A stretch of 64,000 nt of DNA from Okapia johnstoni (lineage: Eukaryota > Chordata > Mammalia > Artiodactyla > Giraffidae). How positions within the stretch are numbered: position 1 is the first letter of the stretch; each line of letters begins with the position of its first letter. Location of the stretch: the NCBI GenBank assembly GCA_024291935.2, contig CM044321.1, forward strand, positions 59,142,985-59,206,984, in the 5' to 3' direction. Below are positions 37,436 through 50,169 of the stretch, piece by piece. The position numbers and the translations under genes were made by a program. The notes under the pieces were generated by a model. The model was given only the letters and a program-made list of their open reading frames with translations. It made no database searches and had not been told where the DNA came from.

Positions 37436-39825
37436 AGTTCAGTTCAGTCACTCAGTCGTGTCCGACTCTTTGCAACCCCATGAATTGCAGCACGCCAGGC
37501 TTCTCTGTCCATCACCAACTCCCGGAGTCTACCCAAACCCATGTCCATAGAGTCAGTGATGCCATCCAACCATCTCATCCTCTGTCGTCCCCTTCTCCTC
37601 CCGCCCCCAATCCTACCCAGCATTAGGGTCTTTTCCAGTGAGTCAACTCTTCACATGAGGTGGCCAAAGTATTGGAGTTTTAGCTTCAACATCAGTCCTT
37701 CCAATGAACACCCAGGATTGATCTCCTTTAGGATGGATTGATAGGATCTCTTTGCAGTCCAAGGGACTCTCAAGAGTCTTCTCCAACACCACAGTTCAAA
37801 AGCATCAATTCTGCAGTGCTCGGCTTTCTTCACCGTCCAGCTCTCACATCCATACATGACCACTGGAAAAACCATGGCCTTGACTAGATGGACTTTTGTT
37901 GGCAAAATAATGTCTCTGCTTTTAAATATGCTGTCTAGGTAGGCCATAACCTTCCTTCCAAGGAGTAAGTGTCTTTTAATTTCATGGCTGCAATCACCAT
38001 CTGCAGTGATTTTGGAGCCCCAAAAAAATAAAGTCTGACACTGTTTCCACTGTTTCCCCATCTATTTCCCATGAAGTGATGGGACCAGATGCCATGATCT
38101 TAGTTTTCTGAACGTTGAGCTTTAAGCCAACTTTTTCACTCTCCTCTTTCACTTTCATCAAGAGGTTCTTTAGTTCTTCTTCACTTTCTGCCATAAGGGT
38201 GGTGTCATCTGCATATCTGAGGTTATTGGTATTTCTCCCGGCAATCTTGATTTCAGCTTGTGTTTCTTCCAGCCCATCGTTTCTCATGATGTACTCTGCA
38301 TATAAGTTAAATAAGCAGGGTGACAATATACAGCCTCGACACACTCCTTTTCCTATTTGGAACCAGTCTGTTGTTCCATATCCAGTTCTAACTGTTGCTT
38401 CCTGACCTGCATACAGGTTTCTCAAGAGACAGGTCAGATGGTCTGGTATTCCCATCTCTTTCAGAATTTCCCACAATTTATTGTGATCCACACAGTCAAA
38501 GGCTTTGGCATAGTCAATAAAGCAGAAATAGATGTTTTTCTGGAACTCTCTTGCTTTTTCAATGATCCAGCAGATGTTGGCAATTTGATCTCTGGTTCCT
38601 CTGCCTTTTCTAAAACCAGCTTAAACATCTGGAAGTTCACGGTTCACATATTGCTGAAGCCTGGCTTGGAGAATTTTGAGCATTACTTTACTAGCGTGTG
38701 AGATGAGTGCAATTGTGCAGTAGTTTGAGCATTCTTTGGCATTGCCTTTCTTTGGGATTGGAATGCAAACTGACCTTTTCCAGTCCTGTGGCCACTGCTG
38801 AGTTTTCCAAATTTGCTGGCATATCGAGTGCAGCACTTTCACAGCATCATCTTTCAGGATTTGAAATAGCTCAACTGGAATTCCATCACCTCCACTAGCT
38901 TTGTTCGTAGTGATGCTTTCTAAGGCCCACTTGACTTCACATTCCAGGATGTCTGACTCTAGGTGAGTGATCACACCATCGTGATTATCTGGGTCGTGAA
39001 GATCTTTTTTGTACAGTTCTTCTGTGTATTCTTGCCACCTCTTCTTAATATCTTCTGCTTTTGTTAGGTCCATACCATTTCTGTCCTTTATCGAGCTTAT
39101 CTTTGCATGAAGTGTTCCCTTGGTATCTCTAATTTTCTTGAAGAGATCTCTAGTCTTTCCCAATCTGTTGTTTTCCTCTATTTCTTTGCATTGATCGCTG
39201 AGGAAGGCTTTCTTATCTCTCCTTGCTATTCTTTGGAACTCTGCATTCAGATGGGAATATCTTTCCTTTTCTCCTTTGCTTTTCACTTCTCTTCTCTTCC
39301 CAGCTATCTGTAAGGCCTCCTCAGACAGCCATTTTGCTTTTTTGCCTTTCTTTTCTTGGGGATTGTCTTGATCCCTGTCTCCTGTACAATGTCACGAACT
39401 TCTGTCCATAGTTCATCAGGCACTCTGTCTATCAGATCTAGTCCCTTAAATCTATTTGTCACTTCTACTGTATACTCATAAGGGATTTGATCTAGGCCAT
39501 ACCTGAATGGACTAGTGGTTTTCCCTACTTTCTTCAATTTAAGTCTGAATTTGGCAATAAGCAGTTCATGATCTGAGCCACAGTCTGCTCCCGGTCTTGT
39601 TTTTGCTGACTATATAGAGCTTCTCCATCTTTGGCTGCAACGAATATAATCAATCTGATTTCGGTGTTGACTATCTGGTGATGTCCACGTGTAGAGTCTT
39701 CTCTTGTGTTGTTGGAAGAGGGTGTTTGCTATGACCAGTGCGTTCTCTCAGCAAAACTCTATTAGCCTTTGCCCTGCTTCATTCTGTACTCCAAGGCCAA
39801 ATTTGCCTGTTACGCCATTTTTAAA
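37436..39825 (-). mobile_element. BovB (RTE) LINE, 2.4 kb, 5' truncated
   Basis: The largest BovB in the window. From right to left it holds the end of the AP-type endonuclease (remnant RLYTWTSPDSQHRNQIDYI), the linker, the reverse transcriptase and the C-terminal region, then the 3' tail at 37436. Against a full-length element of about 3.2 kb, roughly the first 0.8 kb is missing. Confidence 0.93.
37651..39825 (-). pseudogene. BovB endonuclease/reverse transcriptase remnant
   Basis: Open blocks in order: 39304-39537 (linker), 38621-39286 (221 codons, N-terminal RT region with ITTNKASGGDGIPVELFQIL and IPIPKKGNAKECSNY), 37994-38491 (165 codons, LRYADDTTLMAES, YADD at 38204-38215) and 37651-38061 (136 codons, C-terminal region). 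Frame changes and stops separate them, so this copy cannot supply an active enzyme, though its catalytic core is well preserved. Confidence 0.92.
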
Positions 39826-39944
39826 ATCTGAAACTCTATAGAGTAAAAAGGTAAAGTGCCCAGTCTGTTTTCCTGTACAAATGTCCAAATCATTCTCTAT
39901 GCACTTGCATAATGATAAAGGCATTATCCAAATTAAAAATGACT

Positions 39945-42090
39945 TCAATGAAAATTAAGTTACTACATACAATAAACCACATCCATTTGAAGTGTACAGT
40001 TGAATGAATTTGACAGATGTACCTCTCTGTTAAACTGGCACCATAATCAGAACATGAGACATTCCCATCACCCACAAAAGTTTGTTCATATCACTTTACA
40101 GTTTGACACTCCCTCCATTTATCAATTTTTGTTATCTTATTTGAGAACTTTATATAAATGGAATTATATAGTATGTAGTCTTTGTATTTAGCTTATTTTG
40201 CTCATCATTATGGTTTTGAGGTTCATCCATGTGGTGTGTATAGAAAGAGTTCCTTTTTTATTGCTGTAATATTTAATTGTATATATATAAGAAATGCCGT
40301 TTATGCATTCACCTGAAAATATTTGACGTATTTCTAGTTTTTTTACTATTACAGATATATCTGCTTTTATCATTTGTATATAGTATTTGGGTAGACATAA
40401 CATTTTAATTTTTCTTGGCTAAACACCTGGGAGTGTATATTAGTCTGGGTTCTCTGGAGAAAAGGAACCAAGAGAATATATGTAATAAATATCTATATAG
40501 ATATTACATAGATAGATAGATAGAGAGGTAGATAGAGAGACAGAAAGGATTTACTATAAGGAACTGGCTCCCTTAACTGTGGGGGCTGAGAATTCCTAAA
40601 ATCTGCAGTTAGTCAGCTAGAGACCCAAAAGAACTATTGGTATAGTTCCAGTGTGAGTTCAAAAGTCTGAGAACAGAAGAGCCGATGGTGTAAATTCCAG
40701 TCTGAGTCCAAGTCTAAGGGCAGGAGAAGACTAATGTTCTAGCTCAAAGACAACCAGACAGAGTGAATTCATCCTTCCTCAGTCGTTTAGTTCTATTCAG
40801 GCCTCAACAGATTGGGTGAGGCCCACCCTCAATGCAGAGAGCAATCTGCTTTACTCTACTGATTCAAACTTCCATCTCATCCACCTTCACCGACACACCC
40901 AGAATAGTATTTGACCAAATATCTGGGTTCCCAGTGACCCTATCAAGTTGACACATAAAATTAACCATCACAGAGTAGAATGAATGAGTCATAAGGTAAA
41001 TATATGTTTTACATTTTTAAGAAACCATGAGAAGTTTTCCGAAGTGATTGGGCCATTTTCCTTTCCTACCAGCAATATATGAGTAGTTGCACTTTTTCCA
41101 CATCCTTTCCAACACTGGTACAATCACTCTTTTTAATTTTAGCCATTCTAATAATTGTTACTTCACTATGGTTTTAATTTGTGTTTCCAGATGATGTAAA
41201 AACATCTTTTCATGTGCTTATTTGCCATATGTGTCTGTTCTTTGTTAAAGTGTTCAAATTTTTTGCCCAGTTTTTAATTGGATTGTTTCTGCCCTTACCG
41301 TTGTGTTTTGAAAGTTCTTTATATATTCTGGATACAAGTGCTTTGTCAGATATACACTTTATATTTTTTCCCAGTCTGTGGCTTAACAGTGTCTCTCCAG
41401 GAGCATAAGTTTTTTGTTTTAATGTAGTGCAATTTATAATTTTTTTCTTTTTTGCGTTATTCTTTTGGTATTGCAGCTAAGATCTTTGTAAATGCTAGGT
41501 AACAGGTAACAAAGATTTTGTCCAATTTTTTTCCCAGAAGATTTATAATTTTACATTTATGTATGTGATTCATTTTGAGTTGATTTGTATATATGATGTG
41601 AGGTGTGAATCAAAGTTCTTTTTTTTAAAATGCAGATGTCTGATTGTTCTAGCCCTGTTCCACCACTGTTGCAGATACTATCCTTTCTCCACTGAATTGC
41701 TTTTGCACCTCTGCTAAAACTCAGTTGTTCATCTGTGTGAGAGTCTATTATTGGAGTATCTAATCTGTGTTATTATCTCTTTGTCTATCTTTATGCCAAA
41801 ACTGTATTGTCTTGATTAATGGAGCTTTATACTCGGTTTTGAAATTAGGTAGTGTTAATCTTCCAATTTGTTTGTATTTATCACATTTAATTTGATTATT
41901 TTAGATTCTCTGTATTTCCATACACTTTAAAATTAACATTTCATTTCCTACAGAAAGCCCTTTTGAGGTTTCTACTGAGATTGTGATGAATCTATAGGTC
42001 AGTTTGGAGACAGCTGACCTCATAATATTGAATCTTTCATCTATCAATATGGTTTCAGTATCTTATCTATATCTATATTTATCTATTCTA
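39945..42090 (-). mobile_element. Old L1 on the minus strand, split by an LTR-like element
   Basis: Plus-strand phrases 'ctggcaccataatcagaaca', 'ggaattatatagtatgtagt', 'gaggttcatccatgtggtgt' and, right of the insert, 'ccattctaataattgttact' and 'tatatattctggatacaagt' are antisense L1 3' UTR and ORF2. Strongly decayed. Confidence 0.75.
40434..40972 (+). mobile_element. LTR-like element nested in old L1
   Basis: Runs from tgtatattagtctgggttct to ttgacacataaaattaacca + tcaca, so it has TG...CA ends. Internal wording ('aaaatctgcagttagtcagc', 'caacagattgggtgaggccc', 'gcaatctgctttactctact') is that of a widespread old mammalian repeat. A (GATA)n tract lies at about 40508-40528. Family not named. 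A TSD is not clear. Confidence 0.55.
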
Positions 42091-42943
42091 AACATTGCTG
42101 AAGCTATCAGACATTATTAATATGTATATCAGCAGTGCACACACTCACACACACAATATTGTTAAAACCATTAACCACTGCTGAGTTACATATCAGGGCC
42201 TCGTGATACAGGGATAAAAGTCCCATGACATTTAAGATTCTAGTGGACTTTGGGAACAATAGAAGGATCATAATTTAGATGTGAAAACTCCCATGATATT
42301 CAAGTTCACATAGTCTAACATTTGAAACAGCTCTTTCAGGAGCCCAATTATTAAGGATAATTTATTCCAGATCTCTGCTGGAATAAACAATGCTTCTGAG
42401 TTCTGTACAGATGTGTAGCCAACAGCGAACTGCCTGACTGCATCAGTTTCTAGACATCTTTCAGCAGAGTCAGAGCTCCACGAGGAAAGCCAACTATTCA
42501 GGGCCTCTGTGCATTTTCAGGCTCACCCTGGGGCCTCAGTCTAATAAGGGGATTATACTGTTCTCTGTGTGTAATTTTTTTCACTGGTGACAGATTTAAT
42601 GTGGATAATAATGCTCACTTAATATAGCAGTACAGTATAATTCAACAGAAGTTAGTAATTCAAGTTAAAATGAATTTTCATCTACAATTTTCAGAGCATC
42701 ATGTGTGTATGATAGAGAAGAACAGTGCGTGAAGAGCTAACCTAAAAATAGAAACATCCTGAATTGTGTGTTAGTGCATTCATTTCTTTTACTTAAACAG
42801 CTGAGACTATGAAAAGCAGAAAAATGTATTTCATGATAGAGACAATTTGCATAGATAATAAGAGCTTAAACCAAAAGATTGTACCAGTCACCTAACATAA
42901 GACATGAAATCATGTTTACTTACAGTTTTAGCCTATCAAATAA
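42091..42943. other. Non-coding interval
   Basis: A short (CA)n lies near 42138-42155. Nothing else is recognised. Confidence 0.4.
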
Positions 42944-43150
42944 ACCAGTGTTGGCAAATGTTTTCTCTAAAAGTCCAGATTGTGAATGGTTTAGACTAAG
43001 CAGACTATCCAATTTCTGCTGCAATTACCCAACAACTCTGCCTTTGCAGCCTGAAAATAGCCATAAACAATAGGTAAATAAATGAGCATGGCTGTATTTT
43101 AGTAAAACTTTATTTACAAGAACAGGTAGCAGGCTGAGTTTGGCTTGAAT
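42944..43150 (+). mobile_element. Old hAT-type MITE-like element
   Basis: Begins 'ccagtgttggcaaatgtttt', passes 'gcctgaaaatagccataaac' and 'agcatggctgtattttagta', and ends 'aacaggtagcaggctgagtt' + 'tggctt'. This is the order of a common mammalian Charlie-class element. Family not certain. Confidence 0.55.
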
Positions 43151-43464
43151 AAAAAGGTGGGAGCAGTGGAGCTGAAATTAGACTCTCTACAAGAAATTAT
43201 AAGTTGTGCACAAAATATGTTGATCTATGGCTGGCTCCGGGCAGAATTAGTTGATCTATAGCTGGCTACAGGCTGTGTGTTATGCATTAATTATGACTAT
43301 CATGCGAATATAAGATGAGATTTCTGAGTGGGTATTATATCAATACATCATGACCATTTTCCTCAGGGTGGTCAGAGAGATAGATTATCAGTGGACTCAG
43401 TGGCTTTCCACTGAGTGGAAGAAGAATTAATTAGATTAAGATCACTTAAGTTATAAATGTTTTC

Positions 43465-43600
43465 AACACCACTCATTCATTCATCCAGCACTATGTTGTT
43501 CATATCGTGCTAGGATCTGGGAATACAAAGATAAATAGAAAATAATATCTATCCCCAAGGGCTCAGTCTAGTTACAGGAAGTGATGAAAAAATAATTAAA
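43465..43600 (+). repeat. L2/MIR3-like fragment
   Basis: 'cactcattcattcatccagc', 'ggatctgggaatacaaagat' and 'ccccaagggctcagtctagt' follow the layout of the L2 3' end. Confidence 0.5.
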
Positions 43601-43620
43601 AGGATTTAATAAATCTCATA

Positions 43621-43820
43621 CCCAGTAGCCCAGTGATAAAGAATCTGCCTGCAATGCAGGAGATGCAGGTTTGATCCCTGGGTCGGGAAGATCCCCTGTG
43701 AAAGAAAATGGTTACCCACTCCAGTATTCTTGCCTGGAAATTTTCATAGACAGGGGAGCCTGGCTAAGCCTACAGGGTCACAAAGAGCTGGACACGACTG
43801 AATGAGCACAGTTCAGCACA
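43621..43820 (+). repeat. Bov-tA SINE
   Basis: Head from 'cccagtagcccagtgataaa', box-B-like 'ggtttgatccctgggtcggg', a diverged Bov-A body and tail 'gactgaatgagcacagttca'. Confidence 0.9.
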
Positions 43821-44534
43821 TAGTAAAAGCACGGACAAGGGACTCTGATATCGGGAAAGAGAAACTCAACTTTTCCTGAAGCTATTAAGGAAGGATCTGC
43901 AGAAAAGATGTCGTTTATTTGGTCTTCAAAGACCAAATGTTTGCCAGGCAGACAGAGAGAGAGAGAATTCTAGGCAGACAGGCAATTTCATTTTACTTTC
44001 TTCATTTTATTCCTAACCTCTGGTCATCAGGCTTCTGTCTCCACAACTTAAACTATTCTCTCTCTCCTATCAGCTGTTTCTCAGGCTGTATATTCTCCTT
44101 GATTTTTCTGCCTTATGTCACATTATTTAATCACTGTCTTCTCCTCGTCCATTATTTTTTTTTCCTCCTTCTTCTTTTTTTAAACAGATACATACCTTTT
44201 GGAAAATCCCTCAGCTTGAAATATGGAAAATAGATGGTAACAGGGAGACTGGTTACAATTTTATTGTGTTAATTTAACTAAGAAATGGTAGGTTCTGACC
44301 TGAGTCTTGGAGTGCTAACTGAGAGAGGAGAAAAGATTCTAGAGGTGTTAGGAAAATTGATTCCGGTGAGTAGGGACTGATCAGATTTGGCACTGTGAGA
44401 GGTGAATAAGGTATGACCCATGACCCCACCAGACTGAACTTGGTATCTTAGAACCTTGAAAAAGGAATTGACTCCTGTCTCAGAAATGCTATCACCCCTG
44501 AACACATATAAAACAGATAATTTTGCTTGTTTCT
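43821..44534. other. Non-coding interval
   Basis: Pyrimidine-rich between 44000 and 44190. No gene is seen; the 104- and 115-codon frames lack motifs. Confidence 0.4.
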
Positions 44535-45000
44535 TTGAATTATTTTTTAATTGTCTTAAAATACACATATAAATGTTACCACTGTCACCAGTTTTAAGTG
44601 TACATTTCAGTGGCATTAAGTACATTCATATTGTTGTGCAATCATCATTACCACCCATTTCCAGAACTATTTCATCTTTTGTGAAACTGGAAGTCTGTAT
44701 TTATTAAACAAAACTCCCGTTTCCTCCCCCTGCCTCGCTGGCAAGCACCATTTACATTCTGTCTCTATGGATTTGATTACTCTAGGTACCTTGCACAAGT
44801 GGAATTACACAGTATTTGTCTTTCAAGGAGTGGCTTATTTTACTTGGCATAATGTCCTCAAAGTTTATCCATGTTGTAACATATGTCAGAATTTCCTTTT
44901 TAAAAACTGAAAAATATTCTACTATGTGTATATAACATATTTTGTTTATCCATTCACCCATTTATGGATACTAGTGTTTCTCCTAGCTTTTGGATATTTA
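44535..45000 (-). mobile_element. Old L1 3' UTR fragment
   Basis: Antisense phrases 'tgtacatttcagtggcatta', 'catattgttgtgcaatcatc', 'ctcaaagtttatccatgttg' and 'atccattcacccatttatgg' are classic for old L1 3' UTRs. Confidence 0.8.
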
Positions 45001-45719
45001 CTTACTTTCTAAAGCTTCAAATAACATTGTAAGATGCTTTTCAAACTAAATACTATTTAAGTACTATTGTAACTACTATTTCAAACTAAAAAATCTGCAA
45101 ATTATCAATATTTTAAAAAATGCATGATTTTTTCACTAATTAACCTAGTGTAAAAAAGAGAGAGAGGGAAGCACAAAACTGTTCTTAACCACACAGATGT
45201 CTCAAAAATCTTCCATCTTATATGTACTCTTTTTGTGATTTTTCTCTGCCTTTCCCTTTCTTCCCTTTTATGATACAGTAAAGAAGAAATTGGCTGTTAA
45301 ATAACCCTTAGAATAGCCAACTTGTATAATGGTTACTGTTTGGTAGTCAGAGCTTGTTTTGTTTTATTTGTACCTTTGCCAAATAAAGCAAAGATGTATT
45401 GCCTCTTACCTCCCAATTCTCTCATCTGGTTTCAGTATTCTTCTTCCTGAAGAACATAATTCAGTAGCTCTTACAACAAGGACCTAGTCGATTTCTCAGG
45501 CTTTGTTGCTCTGAAAGTCTATTTTGCCCTCACTCTTGAATGAAAGTCAGAGGACCTTAGTTAGACACATCACCGTGAAACCTCAGGATACCAAGGAAAG
45601 AGAAGCCTACTAACTTAACTTAGATGTATACGTTTGGCATATGACAGAAGCAGCATTATAATTAGTAGTCTTGGGAAATTTGGCGGCTCAGATAGATGAA
45701 AAACCTAAAGCCAAAAAAA
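45001..45719. other. Non-coding interval
   Basis: No gene or repeat could be supported. Confidence 0.4.
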
Positions 45720-46510
45720 GGCAATATTGTAAACGTTTGGAAGAAAATAGAAAAATAATATCTTTAGGGTATTGTAATATAGTTATTACTGTATAAGATT
45801 GAAGAACATAAACTACGAAACGTAATAAACTTAAATATCTTAAACTTTAAAAAAATCCTCACACAACACCTTATACAAAGTAGAAAAGCAACTCACACGG
45901 TAGGATATTTGCAGAGCACACAGCAGACAACTACTGTCACGTAAAGAATTCCAAGAAATCAATAAGAAAAAGGGATAATAGAAAAACTGGGCAAAGCATG
46001 TGAATAGGCAATTTATAAAAGAATAAACTTGAATAACCAGTCAGCATGTGAAAAGATAGTTAATCTCACCAGTACTCAGAGAACCTAAAAATCAAGAACC
46101 ATTGAGATGGTCCCTTACACTCACTGGCTTGGCAAGGAAAATATTTTAATCTGACTACACAGAATGTTGGTAAGGACATGAGAGAAAAAGAATCTACAAA
46201 ATCACTGATTAGAGAGTGAACTGCTATAATCACTTTGAAAAATTTAGTACTGCCAATGGCTCAGTAACTAAAAATTGGCCTGCCATTCCAGGAGACACAG
46301 GTTCAATCCCTGAAGAAGGAACTGGCAGCCCACTCTATTCTCTGCCTAGAGAATCCCATGGACAGAGGAGCCTGGCAGGCCACAAGTCCATGGGGTCACA
46401 AAGAGTCAGACGTGACTTAGCGACTAAACAACAACTACAGCAATAAATCTGAAGGCACACAACCTACAACCTGGCAGTTCCACATCTGAGTGTCAATTAC
46501 CCGTTTAGTA
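45720..46510 (+). mobile_element. Old L1 ORF2 fragment, split by a SINE
   Basis: 'aactgggcaaagcatgtgaa', 'taggcaatttataaaagaat', 'accagtcagcatgtgaaaag', 'gaaccattgagatggtccct' and then, after the SINE, 'acctggcagttccacatctg' form the L1 region near the end of ORF2. Confidence 0.75.
46253..46445 (+). repeat. Bov-tA SINE nested in L1
   Basis: Degraded head ('atggctcagtaactaaaaat'), Bov-A body with an internal deletion, and tail 'gacttagcgactaaacaaca'. Confidence 0.88.
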
Positions 46511-48420
46511 AAATACTCTAAAACAGAAATTCCTTTTCTAAAATAAGGTATAGGGATACTCTTAATGTTATGTTCTACCTTATGAATAAATACACTTTAA
46601 AAAATCATTTTAGGATAAGAGTACTTAGGGTAACCCTACAGCCAAATGCCTATTAAAGTAATGCTTTCCACATAAGTTTTAAAGTCCTTAATTGTCAGAA
46701 CAGGCAGATACACCTGGCTGTAATGTATAAATTGAAATACTATAGCCTATCATCATTAAGCTTAAATCAAAAATAAGTAAAGATTAGCATTTCGGTACAA
46801 CCGCTCCTCACTCAATGAGTGACAGTTATTTTCAAATTATTTTCCTGCAGTCTTTGGCATCTGTGCTGCCCTACACAGCACCTACCCTTGCTAACCACTG
46901 GAGAAGCCAGGAGTGTTCCTGGACAGTGGAAAGAGGCGCCAGGGATGTGCTTCCAGTCTCCTGCTCTTCCTGATGGTAAGTGGATGCTCAGCTGCAGTGC
47001 ATGGGACACGTATTCCCCTTCTTAGTATCTCTTATTCTATAAAAGGAGAACGAGTAAAGGAGGGGAGAGGAAATCTAGGAGACAAAAGAGAAAAGCAAGA
47101 ACAGAAAGATGAATTAGAAGGGCTGTGGTTTTGAAACACAAGGCATAACACAAGGAATAACAGAAAATGGAAACAGAGTAAGAGAATAAAAAACTTAAAG
47201 CTATGGAACAAAGGAATATGAGAAATGCAATCTTTAATCTGAAAAAAAAAAGTTTGATGATAACAAGCAACAGGACTCTTAAGAACATCCTGAAATGTCC
47301 CTGATTGTACTAAAGGGACAACTGGACCGAAATGTTTCTCATGGTCATTTTATGTCTGTAAGAATGGTAGGTGTGCAAATGTAAATGATGAAAAACAACC
47401 TTGTAGGAGAAATCAAAGTGCTAGTTTGGTTTAATATGGCTGGAACAAGCTAAATACACCCACTTTATTCAAGTGCTTTGCAGCAATCCATGGACTTTTT
47501 TGATTCTATGAGACCCTTGGGATTCCAGCCATACTTAGGATTCACTTGCCTTGTAGTTTTGATACCAAAGCCTTACAAACGCTGTTTGTGTAGAGAAATC
47601 AATGATGTTAAAGAAAGCCATCATTCATAAGAAAAATTCCAAAGGGAGCAGTAACACAAAATGATGAAAATGCCAAAGATATGAAAAATAAAGACAATTG
47701 TTACAAGACACAATAGCTCTGAATGTTTGCTTTTATGTGACAGATGTTTTTAACCAAAGCTCAGTGTTGGCAGTTTAAGTACACTTATGATTTTAATTTG
47801 TATTCTATCCCCTTTTCATATTGATGTCTACTTACAACATCTGTGAAGGCTCTGTGACCTGAATTTGACAGAGGAAAGTGAACAGACTGCCTTTGGAGTG
47901 TTTCCATTAAGTCCACGTAATAGACTGTTAACAAAAATCTTAAATAGCTATTCTAATCATCAACAGCAATCTTACACAAATTAAATGAGACCCAAAGGGC
48001 CCGATTAACTTTAAAATGCCTTACAGGCATGTAACATAAGTTTAACTCTTTTTTCCTTTGGAATAGAATAGGATTGTTCACTGTGTGTCTGCTGTACAGT
48101 TTAAAAAAGAAGTTAGCATGCATGTCGGATTCATGAGGACTCAAGACAGAGTTTCATTTTCTTTAACAGGAAACCACACTTCTGTGCCTAGAAATTCAGT
48201 TACACCACAGCCAAGCTCCCTGTTTACATGCAAAGTAGATGCTTTGAAGAGGTAGGAAACACCGCTCCTCTAATAAGCTCAAGGAGGTCTTGCTGGTAAA
48301 GAAAGGAGGCATATAACAATAGGCATTAACATTAAAATGATGCCATCAGCAGAGGTTAAATCTGAGTTAGAATTTCTATAGTTCAAATCCACCTATCAAG
48401 AAATAAGCTGGATTCATGTT
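46511..48420. other. Non-coding interval of 1.9 kb, few repeats
   Basis: No repeat is recognised. Near 46950-46977, 'ctcttcctgatggtaagtgg' contains a donor-like GGTAAGT, but the frame before it is closed by a stop at 46892-46894, so an exon is not supported. Confidence 0.35.
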
Positions 48421-48625
48421 GAGCTTCCCTGATGGCTCAGACTGTAAAGTGTCTGCCTACAATGTGGGAGACCCAGGTTCAGTCCCTGAGGAAGATCTCC
48501 TGGAGAAGGAAATGGCAACCCACTCCAGTATTCTTGCCTGGAAAATCCCATGGATGGAGGAACCTGGTAGGATACAGTCCATGGGGTCGCAAAGAGTCGG
48601 ACAGGACTGAGCAACTTCACATGAT
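48421..48625 (+). repeat. Bov-tA SINE
   Basis: Head 'gagcttccctgatggctcag', box-B-like 'caggttcagtccctgag', Bov-A body and tail 'gactgagcaacttcacatga'. Confidence 0.93.
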
Positions 48626-49523
48626 GTGAAGTATAATTATACTATGAATCAAGGAAGAACCATTGTTATAGATATCTTCCTTTCTTTCCTTTAGCTAGTT
48701 CCCCAGAGGCCTGTTCAAATGTACTTATTGAATTTTCACTCATCTCAAATTCCAGCCATCATTTGTACATTTTGGTATAGTCTCCAGTCTTCATGGATAG
48801 TTGATAACTTCGTGTAGGCACCTTCCTTTGGGCTGCATGGAACATGTAATTTCTGCCTAAATCAATAGCAGTGAATGAGAAAGTCGATTCATATTAAAGA
48901 ATATTAACCACCAAAAGTTCCCCAAACCACATATGGACATTTGAGGAAGATATGGCCTTTCAAGTCTTACAAAGTTATCACAGACACCCATACTTGTCAA
49001 CACCCCTGTGTTCTGGGAGCCTAACAGTAAGTTTTTTCACCCACTTAGGAGTTGTTGTTCTCTGCTCCCCACCTCCCCAGACACTGGATCAGAGTCGTGC
49101 ACAGTTGAAAGAGCATGGCTAATCGGTAATGTGATCGTTTCCCTCAATTTTAGAGGAAACCTGGATTGGGGAAGGGGCCAGGCTCAGGAGAACAGCTGAG
49201 GAAACCCTGAGCGGGGCTGACCTCACATCCCTGCCCTCAGTTCAGGGCTCTGCCTGAGGCGGACACGCAGCTTCCAGGGCAACCCCAGTGCCCTTCCCCA
49301 GTGGCCTGGGAGCGTAACGCATGCGATATGCTGGAGATTTGGAAGAAAACTGTTGATTCTACATTTAAGAAGTCTGAATTTTTCGTATCGGCCAGATTAG
49401 ATATTTACATGATGTTTGCTATTTTTCTTGAAATAGGGCTCAGCTGCAGTGAAAATCTAAAGAAGAACCAACCACTCAGAAGGGCTCTAAGCTCCAGGTC
49501 AAAGCTCCACAGATGTTGTCTGA
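48626..49523. other. Non-coding interval
   Basis: Moderately GC-rich between 49000 and 49320. No exon could be supported. Confidence 0.4.
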
Positions 49524-49677
49524 CTGATGACAGTGAAAGTAAAAGAAAGTGAAGTCGCTCAGTCATGTCCGACTCTTTGTGACCCTGTGGACTGTAGCCT
49601 ATCAGACTACTCCGTCCATAGGATTCTCCAGGCAAGAATACTGGAGTGGGTTGCCATTTCCTTCCTTCCTGATGATA
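49524..49677 (-). repeat. Single Bov-A monomer, TSD with one mismatch
   Basis: Body only, no tRNA-like head. Unit 49533-49668, flanked by ctgatgaca (49524-49532) and ctgatgata (49669-49677). In sense orientation it starts at AGGAAATGGCAACCC, the normal start of a Bov-A monomer. Confidence 0.8.
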
Positions 49678-49815
49678 AGGTTCGTCCAATTACGCTTGCC
49701 CTTCTTTCCATAGGTGTGTTTTAAATTCATTGAGTGGTCATTTAACAACAAAAATTTTATATTTTAAGAGAAAAAAAGAAGTAGACCTTCTATTTTATGC
49801 ACGTGGGCCTTTCAC

Positions 49816-50056
49816 TTTATACCTTGTGCTCATGCTCAGTCGCTTCTGTCGTGTCCGACTCTTTGCAACCCTCTGGGCTATACCGGCCAGGCTCCTCTGT
49901 CCATGGGATTCTCCAGGCAAAAATGCTGGAGCGGGTCACCGTGCCCTCCTCCAGGGGATCTTCCTAATCCAGGGATCGAACCAGTGTCGCCTTGGTCTCC
50001 TGCACTGCAGGCAAATTCTTTACTACTGAGCCACCTGAGAATCCCATTTTATACCT
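49816..50056 (-). repeat. Bov-tA SINE with 9-bp TSD
   Basis: Element 49825-50047, flanked by tttatacct at 49816-49824 and 50048-50056. Confidence 0.92.
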
Positions 50057-50169
50057 AATCCATATGAAATACTTGATTGTAAAAAATCGCTACCAAACAA
50101 ATCTGGAAACCTGGTTTACAATATACCTCTGACCTACTCGAGAACACACACTGCTTCTTTCCTTCTTTC

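Noticed and set aside
36676..37741. Two near-identical 330-bp blocks (36676-37008 and 37436-37770) as a segmental duplication
   Set aside because: Both are independent BovB 3' ends. The similarity stops where each element is truncated and does not include flanking DNA.
46819..47134. Possible secretory exon (hydrophobic LLLFL stretch before GGTAAGT near 46977)
   Set aside because: The frame has no ATG, is closed by a stop at 46892-46894, and no acceptor or family similarity is evident.
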